A stretch of DNA of 64,000 nucleotides from Acephala macrosclerotiorum. Its lineage: Eukaryota; Ascomycota; Leotiomycetes; Helotiales; Mollisiaceae. A model generated the notes under the pieces. It worked only from the letters and a program-made list of their open reading frames with translations, was not told the origin of the DNA and ran no database searches. The stretch lies in contig MU119447.1 of the NCBI GenBank assembly GCA_014904845.1, positions 1 through 64,000 of the forward strand, read 5' to 3'. The translations under genes and the position numbers were made by a program. This document shows, piece by piece, positions 48,753 to 57,896 of the stretch. The number at the start of each line of letters is the position of its first letter. The first letter of the stretch is position 1.

Positions 48753-49911
48753 GCGTATCTGCTTGCGGCAGAGGTATAAATGTTTAGAGAAGAAAGATGC
48801 AGCGCGAGGCGGGGAGAGTGAAGCTTGATGATCTGCAAGGCTTCGGGTCGTGCCGACGCGTGGGTAAACTCGGGGCTCGCCTCAGGGTCTCGAATGAACT
48901 TCACTGTAACCGTGCAATTATCTCTTCACTTTATTGTATCAAATAAGACTTGGAAATCAGAGAGACGAAGGTGTCGCGTGCGCCTGCCTATATGATTCAT
49001 CTTGAAAGAAAAAGCAAGTGAGACATGCAGAAGCAAATGCCTCGTTTTGGCGGAACACGCGGACCGTCTGGGTCGGGCGTGGGGTTTTTCTTACTCATGC
49101 CGAAGAGAAATTCGGCCCTCAGCTCACACATCAGTTCCGATTCGCGAGACGAGTACCACCTTCCCGATGCGAGAGGCCGATCTGAGATGGATGATCTGTG
49201 AGGTGGTGACGCCTGGGGTATACGGCCCTATTAAATGTTAATAAGCAATGACCAGTGTGTAACTCGATATAGGAAAACACCGCGAATCTCGAACCAGCGA
49301 TTGGTCTGGCCACCTCAAAATTAACATTTAAAAGGCCCTATGGGTAGTATGCTAGTATGCGTAGCGCGTGGGAGGGTGTCGATGTCAGGTCACAAACGAA
49401 CTCAGCGACCTCACGCTTAAAGGATATCGACGTCGAGCTTGGAAACATCAGCTACGATCAAACCTTATCGGCTGCGTGTCATCGCAGTAAATGATGCGTT
49501 TCCACATGGCTAAGATGGTACTGATCGAGTTGATTGAGACGCGTCACTACTCCCTTCATCTCGATTCTCGAGAGCCTGATATCACATCGAGGTGTTAGTA
49601 TGGCAATGTGGTGACCTTGCTCTCTGATTTTGATCATTTCCGCTAGAGACCTTAAAATTCACGACGCGTCAAATCGACGCCGGCCACACTAGCAGGAGCT
49701 GAGTTAGAGTGTAGGGAGATTCCACATACGGACTGAGGCGAAATGCGAGAGATGCGTGACAGTAATTGCGATCCTTCCTGAAGCTGTGCAGCAGCTGAAG
49801 AACAGACAACCGAGAACGAGAAGAATATTAGATCGAAAAATAAGAGGGAAAACAAATGTCCCAACGTGGCTGGAGATGCAGAAGAAATAAAGGTTAATTA
49901 GGCTAGAATGT
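48753..49911. other. Long intergenic segment, no gene recognised
   Basis: GC-normal sequence with only short overlapping open frames. I looked for tRNA-like T arms and found none that pair properly (the GGTTCGAGATTC on the minus strand near 49280 has no matching stem). It contains the promoter of the 2EXR gene at its left end. Confidence 0.45.
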
Positions 49912-50108
49912 AGAACGACACAACTCGCCCACTAGACCACTTGCCCCTTCTACTCCCTTATACTCTTGTCTTCCTCCTATGAAAAGAAGCCAAAAATGAA
50001 AAAGAAAAAAAGAAAAAAGAACAGAAGAAAGCTTCTTTTCATAGGGGAAGACAAGAATATAAGGGAGTAGAAAGGGCAAGTGGTCTAGTGGGCGAGTTGT
50101 GTCGTTCT
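49912..50108. repeat. Long near-perfect inverted repeat (hairpin) of 197 bp
   Basis: The left arm (49912-49990, 79 nt) and right arm (50031-50108, 78 nt) are reverse complements with about four differences, including one single-base gap; two are C/T type. The 40-nt loop is almost pure A and G. Arms start AGAACGACACAACTCGCCC and end with its complement. No target-site duplication is visible at the flanks, so a standard inverted-repeat transposon is not supported. If transcribed, for example as the 3' UTR of the F-box gene whose stop codon lies 256 bp away, it would form a very stable double-stranded RNA that could feed Dicer. Confidence 0.9.
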
Positions 50109-50363
50109 GGGAAGGAATGACTTGAAATGGGAAGGCATGGGGTGGTTGTGATGAAGATGTTGTGCGGGGTTGAGTGTGAGTTGCACCACGAAAGGAAAGG
50201 ACTCCCAATACCATGGTGTTACCTCGAAAAATGATGAAAGTTACTAGAAAAGGGAAGAGACCCGTTGAGAAAGGCGTTGCTGAACTGGCTCGCAGTGAAT
50301 TGCGCGACAGAGAAGCAGTTGGGAGCAATGGGCTTCGTCTTGTTCTTTTTCTCTTCATGTCCC

Positions 50364-52319
50364 TCAAAAGTCCCTACCCGGATTCCGAATCTTGATCTGC
50401 TCCAAAAAATACGGCACGACCGTATTGCCCACCTCCCTCACATCATCACTGCACCCCTCAACCGCAACACCAACCTCAAACACAATCCCCATCTCCTCAC
50501 AAACATCTTTCACCTGCCTCAACGCCACAACCCCAGATTCGAGCTCAATCTCACCCATCTCCCCGGTCCGCCAAATCTCCTGATCCCTCGTCAACTCGAT
50601 CCTCACTTTTCTCAACTTAGGCAACTTGTTGTTTGCAGTTCGAAGCATGTCTAGGAAAGTTAGGTAGAAGAATTGATTCTCGAACACAGTTCGTTTTGAC
50701 TCCGGCATGTTGACTTGGAGGATGTCGACGAATAATGTGAGCTCGGACAGATTTGAAGGTAAGAGGTCAATGAGTGGGATTGGGGAGGGAGACCAGGCTT
50801 GATGTCCGACGAGAGAGTTGACATCAATCGCCAACTTCCTCAGCTTGGGATATTCTCTCAAAGACCCGATAAGGATCGCGTCATTCCGGAGGGATTGACG
50901 AGTGCGAGCCTGACCGTTGTTTTGCGAGTGCCGGTTGTCGAAGTACAACTCTTCGAGGGTATTCTTGTGAGCGGCTAGAGCGGTGCCAAACGAAGATTGA
51001 AAACCGACGAAGCCGTCTCCGCGGCCGAAGCAAGAGGGTTCGGTTGTCCATCTGAATGACTTCAAGCTATTGAAGATACTGAGAGATTGAATAGCGTCGT
51101 AAGGCTGGAGGGCCGATTCGTCGTAAGTTAGGTGAGTGATGTTTGAGGTATGTTTTAGTGGAGTGTAATCCACTGGAGAATTTCTAGACTCCCAGAAGAT
51201 GTATGTCGTCAGAGTGTAGAGGGACCGCATATTGGGAAGGCGCATGAAGGGAAGCAGACGTCGAAAGTCGAGTTCGTATTCTCGGTGGTCATTGCCTCCC
51301 GCATCTGGTCTCGGTGAGCTCGAGGTGTTAGAATTTCGGTATTGGGGGACTTACGCATGGGGCTGCAGATATAAAGCGTCTCTAGCTTCTGTAATGCCCC
51401 AGAGGAGATGAGTGATTTGGTGTCTTCAAGGAACTCACAGAGAATGTTTCCGTCGTAAGTCCAATGGACTTCTGGCATAACCATCCACATAGTCCTGATG
51501 TTTGGGAGCTTTTTGAAAAGCATGACGATGAGCTCGTCTTCCTTATTCTGCTCGTCGTCGCTTTCTTCGAGCCAGATTTTGCGGTAATCAACGAGGATGC
51601 CTTCCCGTTCTGACGATGTCAGCAGAACTCTTTGCAAATGATGAATCGAAGTTTCACAAGTTGTGAAAACGAAAGGGCCTGAACATACCATAATCCTTCC
51701 CCGCTCTGCGCAAGCCAGCGTTGGTACTTGCTTGACATTGTCCCATGATACAGTCGGTATGATCAAACGGCTGAACTGGACCTAAAAATTCCACCTCCTC
51801 GTTCTCAATCTCGTCTTCCATATCTCTCTCATCATCTTCAGAGTAATCCACGCTTTCATCGTCTTCATAGCTAGAGTCGTTTTCATCGTCCTCGTCACGT
51901 GTACCTTCCTCGCCAAAAACATCATCATCCATCAACGTCCCGCTCTGCCTCTCCCTTTTCAATTTCTCTTCCTCCGCCAAGCGTTCATTAAACCTATCTG
52001 CCATTCCCACATAATGGTCCACTCTAGGACAATTTCCCCATTCTCGAAGATCAACCTCTTTCACGTGAGCTGCAAGATCAGGTCGCCAGTTTAGCGTTTC
52101 GAGGAATTGGCGGAGAGGCTTGCAGTGTTTCGTGAAGGGGTAGAGGAGGGAGGGATCAAGGCCATGGTAGGACCAGGAGGAGTAGAGGGTTGGTACGGTG
52201 CGGTGGTAGAGTGTGCGAGAGGTGAGGGAGAGGGAGTTGAGGTCTCGTTGGGAGGTGATACTTGAGAGGATGGCGAGGAAGAGCTCGTTGGAGAGGCTTT
52301 CGAGCAGAGACACATCCAT
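50364..52319 (-). CDS. F-box protein with acidic region and leucine-rich C-terminal half
   Basis: Three exons (52319-51689, 51627-51355, 51304-50364) give 614 residues. Introns are GTATGT..AAAGAG (61 bp) and GTAAGT..GACCAG (50 bp); both keep the frame. The N-terminus (LLESLSNELFLAILSSITSQ, then LNSLSLTSRTLYHRTVPTLY) is an F-box, which binds Skp1 in SCF ubiquitin ligases and presents substrates for ubiquitination. A strongly acidic stretch (about residues 130-180, many D and E) follows, then LRR-like helices and strands (LPNIRTMWMVMPEV, LQKLETLYICSP, LREYPKLRKLAIDV, LPKLRKVRIELT) that would bind the target. The target is unknown. The gene appears intact. Confidence 0.85.
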
Positions 52320-53194
52320 AGTTGGTGGCGCTGAAACTTGAGAGGTTGTTTTGGAAATAAAGGCCGTTTTATTTTAACGTTAGTCTGTGGCACGGGTCTG
52401 GGTTAGGGGTTAGCGAGCCCCTGATTTTAGGCATAACAGGCAGCAGGACCTCACGTGAGTTGGTATTCTGCACCTGTTGCTATTCGAAGACTTTAGGGAA
52501 AGTATTGACATGGGATTGTTCCTTGTTCCATCCAAAGCACCATTGGTGCCTGTGGGAGGTAGTTGAGAACTTGAGAAAAATCTTCCTTGTGGAACCGAAT
52601 TAATATTCATGGGTATGGATTGAGAACTCCCAGAAATGGCTGCTTAATAATATCTCGTATGTATAGACGAGTCTCGGGGGTCATTTAGGCAAATCTAATC
52701 CACCCATACCTAAAGACGAAAAGTCGACGATATCTTTATTTCGATATCAAGAAATAGAGGTCTGCAGACGAGGAGGCCAATCCGGGCAACTCAGACAAGC
52801 CCGCCGGTTGTGGCTCAGCCACTCCGCCAAGGTCGTTCATGCAGAGAATCTCGGAGCCAGCGCCACTTTCTGCCCCCCTTATGTTGGTCATCTGGGATAT
52901 TTTCTTCCCCAACCACTCACAGAACGATCTCGCCTCATAAAATCTAATTCAAGACACGAACTTTGCCCCATGGGGCGAAAGGTCCGAATGGAGTCATAAA
53001 AGTCTTTGAGACCCTGACCCAGAAAATGCGGCACAGTAAGCTTAATTTTAAGATTTAATCCTCCTCGCGTGTCCTTTTTATGTTCGACAACAATCTGCTT
53101 TTGCTTCACTCGTTTCTTGCAAACCGCAATTATTTTCTCTGGAGAGGGTCAATACTCGTCCATTCGCTCAAGAATACCACAATAATTTGGTGCG
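52320..53194. other. Divergent promoter region, no gene recognised
   Basis: Separates the divergent F-box and membrane-protein genes. Short open frames such as 52410-52610 (minus) and 52808-52999 (plus) have no recognisable features. Confidence 0.45.
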
Positions 53195-54244
53195 ATGAAG
53201 TCTTTAGTTCTCTTACTCTCGTTCTTCGCGATCAGCGTTTCTGCAGCTCCATACATCGTGACTAGCTACGTCGTTCTCTCAGTCTACACTGAAGATGGTT
53301 TCACGAATTCTCGAACCACGTACCCTGAATCCCTCTATACCTATACAGAAGCTGTTGTGCCAGCAACTCCTGTCAATGCGATCACGACAATCACCACCGA
53401 TGCTCCATACGCCGAAGTAACGATTGTCGACATCGTGGTTAAATCCGGGTCTCAAGTTTCCTACACCTACGACACCGATTCCACCTATCTCGACACCAGC
53501 TATGTCGTTCCAGTAACCTATACTCCTGCTGCGACATGCACAAGTCAGAACTGGACATTCACGACCAATGTACCGATCTACATCCCAGACATTGTGTCTC
53601 TGACACCCGTCACCACATCACTCTCAGCAACCACATACTCGTACCTAGGCTATCGACCAACACCAACAACGGATGTTGTCGCGGTTCTGAATCCAACAGA
53701 TGTCAGCGCAGATGATCTCGCATCCGCAAGTTCAGAATACATGCCCTACGGAATGTCATACTGCTACACACCAACAATCTACTGCCCCACCGCATCCGGC
53801 GCGACATGCACACCGACATTCACCTACGACTCCTCATCTTCCTCCTACTACTCCGATTCCTCCGATCCCTACTACGACAACTGGGCCCGAAGCATTATCC
53901 TGATCGCTGTCTTGGTACCCGTTGGATGGTGGTTAATCTGGCTCATCATCGGGTTCTGGGAGTCTTGGATGAGTTTCAAAGGCCTGATGCTTGGGCAACA
54001 TAGGAAGAGAGGATTGCCGTATAGTTGGTGTTGTATTTCAATACTGTTTTTGTGTTGGACGGGACCGACGTATAAGGCGAAGTCAGCGGAGGAACAGGCG
54101 GAGCTGAAGACTAAGTGGGATGAGATGACGGCTGGGACAAAGTTTAAGCTTTGGATGAAGTGGGGTTTTAGGTGGAAGTACCCAGACATGTTAGGGGATG
54201 AGCCCGAGCTTGCGAAAAGAGCTTTTAGGCAGGGATGTTTGTGA
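53195..54244 (+). CDS. Secreted, single-pass membrane protein with Thr/Tyr-rich ectodomain
   Basis: A single exon of 349 codons. The N-terminus (MKSLVLLLSFFAISVSAAP) is a clear signal peptide. The ectodomain (about residues 20-230) is rich in Thr, Ser, Tyr and Val with repeated TT and YV motifs and few Cys (TCTSQNWTFT, YCYTPTIYCPTASGATC), suggesting O-glycosylation at the cell wall. A membrane helix follows (SIILIAVLVPVGWWLIWLII, about residues 235-255), then a basic cytosolic tail with PYSWCCISILFLCWTGPTYK and KFKLWMKWGFRWKYP. This architecture recurs in uncharacterised Pezizomycotina proteins, sometimes labelled LPXTG-like; the role is unknown. The start ATG is the only one that gives a signal peptide. 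Confidence 0.8.
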   Translation: MKSLVLLLSFFAISVSAAPYIVTSYVVLSVYTEDGFTNSRTTYPESLYTYTEAVVPATPVNAITTITTDAPYAEVTIVDIVVKSGSQVSYTYDTDSTYLDTSYVVPVTYTPAATCTSQNWTFTTNVPIYIPDIVSLTPVTTSLSATTYSYLGYRPTPTTDVVAVLNPTDVSADDLASASSEYMPYGMSYCYTPTIYCPTASGATCTPTFTYDSSSSSYYSDSSDPYYDNWARSIILIAVLVPVGWWLIWLIIGFWESWMSFKGLMLGQHRKRGLPYSWCCISILFLCWTGPTYKAKSAEEQAELKTKWDEMTAGTKFKLWMKWGFRWKYPDMLGDEPELAKRAFRQGCL

Positions 54245-54546
54245 TACCAAAGAATAGATAATATTTAATGTAATGAATGAAGTTCAGGATCTCAAGTCTC
54301 TGGGGTCGTTGATGACAGGTGGTTTGAGATGAATCAGGTTGTCGGAACGTTGCCGAATTGTTTCCTCCTCTGGCGGAGGCATACTCGCTCCGAAACTCTA
54401 TTTTCAGATGATATCCCCTATGTCTGAAAGTTCCCTCCCAGAAGTCCTTTATCTGCCACTAGTCCCGTATTAAACATTAAGTTTCATCATCTCTTAGCCC
54501 CAGCAGCGGCCCTCCACCTCCACATCGATCTGCCAGCTCCTCTGCC
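54245..54546. other. Convergent intergenic segment
   Basis: Holds the 3' flanks of the membrane-protein and cupredoxin genes; A+T-rich stretch with AATAATATT-like words just after the first stop may serve polyadenylation. No gene. Confidence 0.4.
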
Positions 54547-55293
54547 TTACAAAAGAGCAATAGCCAAACCACCAGCAGCCACCAGCGCACCCACAGCTCG
54601 TACACCTGCTGCGGCATTCGTCGCTACAGTGGCCGACGCCATACTCGTAGCCCCTCCACTAGTCCCCGTCGCAACAGGGCCCCCAAACGTCACACTTGGA
54701 GTGCTACTCGTATAACTTTCATTGCCTGCAGTTCCTCCAGCTGTACCATTGGTGAACGCGCTGGCTAGGATGATAGCACCCAGCTGAACGTACTCTGGTT
54801 CAGTGTAGCTGATGTTCTTCACATTCGATGCTCCAGCTGCGTATTGAGCAAGTGTTTGGTTGGTGTTGGGCGGTGGGTTGATGACGCCGACCATGCCTTT
54901 GGTGCAATGTCCTCCACCGCCTTTTTGGGAGCAGTAGAACCAAATTGGGTCAGTGTTGTTCACAGTGATTTGGAAAGCGCGATTCTGTTATCATCATCAA
55001 CTCATACATGGGAGAAAGCTTGATTGTGGGCTGACTTACAGCAACGCCCTCCGAAGAGGGAATGAAACCAGAGTACATCCCGCTACCATCGCCATCCTTG
55101 CAGGGAGTATCATATGGACCCGACACAACACTATGGTCCATTGGGTAAAAGCTGAAGATGATCGTATCTCCGACTGAAGCGTAGGTGGTGTTGGGTGTGT
55201 ACTTAGGCCAGATTGGCCGACGGCTACGTTGTAGACTGCAGCATTGGCAGTCGCAGCAATAGCCAGTGTTGCTAAGTTGGATGAGACACGCAT
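54547..55293 (-). pseudogene. GPI-type cupredoxin-domain protein with a -1 frameshift
   Basis: The signal peptide starts MRVSSNLATLAIAATANA. The next strand reads VYNVAVGQSGL; then one base is missing near 55205 and the frame continues as KYTPNTTYASVGDTIIFSFY, PMDHSVVSGPYDTPCKD and MYSGFIPSSEGVA. An intron (54985-55039, GTAAGT..AACAG) joins NRAFQITVNNTDPIWFYCSQ and HCTKGMVGVINPP. The His of DHSV and the Cys and His of YCSQ..HCTKGM are the usual copper ligands of blue copper folds. The tail is Ser/Thr/Gly-rich and ends in AVGALVAAGGLAIALL, a GPI-attachment type end. Such proteins sit at the fungal cell surface. Exon lengths total 692 bases, one short of a multiple of three. With only a single missing base, an assembly error is as likely as true gene loss. 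Confidence 0.75.
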
Positions 55294-56311
55294 TTTGACA
55301 GTCTTGGCAGAGTGAGTGCGAGCAAATCGAAAGGAACGCAGTTGAGCAAATATGAGAGGTTTTGGAAGATGGTTAAATCGGTTGGAAGGGGACATATAGG
55401 TACCACATCAGGCATCCGTCACTCGGTTTTGGATACTATCATTTGGAAGTGACATCAAGCTGGTACTCTAGGAACATCAACGTCGCCGTTGTTTCACGCT
55501 CCCCAGTGAGTGACAACGTTACACAATCCCTCGATGCAGCCAATAATTTCTCTTCTCTTCGAGGGTGGCAGTTTGTAATCTCCTAGGAGTAAACTTGCGT
55601 CACCAGCAACTTTCTGGAAGTAACATAGCCACGGATAGCCACTTATCCATGAAAATGAGACGAATTTTGCTTAAGTGAGGTTGGCGTGGCCGATTCGTGG
55701 GGAACCTCAACCACCTCGTCCTCCGCAAAGGTCCATGACGGTGCAAGGAATCCTAGTCTAGAGCGGTCAGGTACAATCTCCGTTCCCAACTCAAGATGCT
55801 TAAGCTCTTTAAGCTTCAGCTATGGAGACCGGCCCCAGTCTCCGCGGGAATGACCATCCGAATCAATGACGCCACTCATCCATCGCTTGAAGTTGCTAGC
55901 GAACTGAGAACATGAAATAACTCTCTCGGATGACAAAGAGGCGAGAAGCCTCAAGAGCAAATACCTATATGGGCTAGTACTGTACTCGAGGGTTTTACCA
56001 AAGGCTGTTGGTAGATGATATTGGGTACGTTGTGGAAATAACCTTAACATCCTGGACATATTGTTACTTTCGAATCGCTGGAGTTTGTTCGGTTCCTGGT
56101 TCCTACGACGAGGTCGTCGTTTTCGAGATGGCTGGGCTTTTCATAAGGCACACCTGTCCTTTGGCGGGAAGTAGGCTTCGATTATGTCTGTCTAGATCCA
56201 GAGAAAGTGAGATCAAGTTGTTAACTTAAGTCTTGGTGCCTCAGACACCAGGCATGGATTTCTTGAGTCAGAAATTATGGTCACTTCGACATCTCTCACC
56301 CCACCATTTGC
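55294..56311. other. Intergenic, no gene recognised
   Basis: Contains the promoter of the cupredoxin gene at its left end. A minus-strand open frame (55820-56059) and a plus-strand one (56008-56229) have no recognisable domain. Confidence 0.45.
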
Positions 56312-57335
56312 CTACGTTTGCGTACAATTACAACTGCCAAGAACGGCGTTGCTCAGAGCGCCTCCCAGTGTACCGCTGACGAAGACGACCAAAAAAGCAG
56401 CATACGCAGCTGTTGCCGCGAAGATCTGATCCCGCTTCGCATTTGTCAACCATCTTACACATGTCACGAACAGCACCGTCCAGCCTCCCAACATCCCAAG
56501 TAGGGCATAAGGATTATGGACAAAATACAGAGAAGTTATGAAGCCAATGGGAGGACCGCAGGGAGGATGGAGCTGAGGATTGCCACAAATTTGGCGATGG
56601 AACGTTCGGAGATGTAGGCGGATTGCTCGTCTTGTTGGGTGGTCTGCCGATTGCATACCATTAGTCTTTATGCTTGAAATGTTGAGGAGCCGTGGAAAAC
56701 GAGAGAAGGATATATACCTTGATGAAGTAGCTGTCCTGATCTGCGGGTACGCGAAGCGCGACAAGGTCGTGGACATCGTCGTATTTCTTCTCGTTATTCC
56801 CCCAGAGCTGCGGCCTCGATTCTGCTTTGTTTGAGCTTGTGTCTAGGAACCAGTCTCGCATTGCTTTAACAGTTGCTGGTGCAGGCGGTTTGGAGTTCAA
56901 GAGGGTTTGGTGGGCGGCGGGTGCTTCGTCTATCCCCATCAGCCTTTTGCAGCAGGGAGTCCCACCATCAAATGGACAAGCTTGTGGTACCCTTTCAGTT
57001 TTTCCTTGATTTTCAGTGCCAAATTCATTCTGGCATTCTACCTTAGCTGCACGAAGTTCCCACTCTCATCTTTCTCCCCGCGTACCACTCAAACTTCCTC
57101 CAGTCACTGTGACATTCAATCGTTACAGGATCCGCGCTCTTCGAATCCGCGGCGTCATATTGATCTTGCAAAGCCTCAAGCCTAGTACAAGGAAGTGTAA
57201 GTTTCGAGCTGAAAGTCGATCGTAGCGTCTGTATGACGTGGTTGTCTTGTCAGGATCGCTCGTGATTTTGGCTGCAAGCTGGGGGAAGCCGTTGACGGGC
57301 TCAGGTCTTGCTTTTTCGACGTCGGCGAGAGGCAT
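56312..57335 (-). pseudogene. DUF6594 membrane protein gene with several frameshifts
   Basis: The N-terminus contains NGFPQLAAKITSDPDKTTTS and RRYDRLSARNLHFL, the start of the fungal DUF6594 domain. Further pieces follow: RLEALQDQYDAAD, NLALKIKEKLKGYHKL, DDVHDLVALRVPADQDSYF, then after an intron near 56656-56719 TTQQDEQSAYISERSIAKF and the membrane part YALLGMLGGWTVLFVTCVRW, AATAAYAAFLVVFVSGTL. The family carries three C-terminal membrane helices and has no assigned function. Four single-base losses are needed to keep the frame, near 57185, 57070, 56943 and 56547, and TAG at 57038-57040 stands where an amino acid, perhaps Gln, is expected. All four frame changes have the same sign. Confidence 0.75.
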
Positions 57336-57896
57336 TTGTGCTAGTCACTCCATTTCACGTCTCTGTAACTTTTCATTGATGACCATCGATAAGTTTCTAG
57401 AGAGATTTGATTGTCAAGTTTATGGGCTGCGTGGGTTGGAGTTGGCATCTCAGCCCCATGTCTGCCTTGCAGCCCAGCCACGTCAGAGACCTTGAAAGTC
57501 TCCAGCCCACTTCTCTCTTCTACCGAGTAAATTCTACTTTTGCTACTCGAACCTAGATCTCTTGCGACGGGTCCTTTGTCGGGGGTGGAATTGATCTTCT
57601 TTGCAAGAATCTGCCTTGAGCTTGTTGATTGGACTCGACTAGGGTTCAATCAGATCGTAAGGCCGAGCGTACCACTGTTCGCACAAGTACAGCGGCAGAT
57701 TGTGAGAACGCTCCCCATACAAGAAAGTGGACCTCTTTGCAGTCCTCGTAGTGAGTGATACTCAGCACTGATCGAAGAGTATGGCTGAACGTGCTTTCAC
57801 ACTAGTACTGGAGAGCAGTTTCGACGTCTGGCAGGAGCGACTCTACCCATGCATGATTGTCCTTCTGGTTGCGCCATCAAATAATCTCTCACGACT
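57336..57896. other. Divergent promoter region
   Basis: Lies between the divergent DUF6594 and retropepsin-like genes. A minus-strand open frame (57341-57649) and a plus-strand one (57540-57758) have no recognisable domain. An upstream exon of the retropepsin-like gene could be hidden here. Confidence 0.4.

Noticed and set aside
49240..49320. tRNA-like GGTTCGAGATTC on the minus strand near 49280, and TTCGAATCC near 44331
   Set aside because: The bases around these words cannot form a T stem, and no matching acceptor or anticodon arm is found.
49903..50367. 154-codon minus-strand open frame covering the hairpin
   Set aside because: It is a by-product of the inverted arms and purine-rich loop; no domain or conserved motif is seen.
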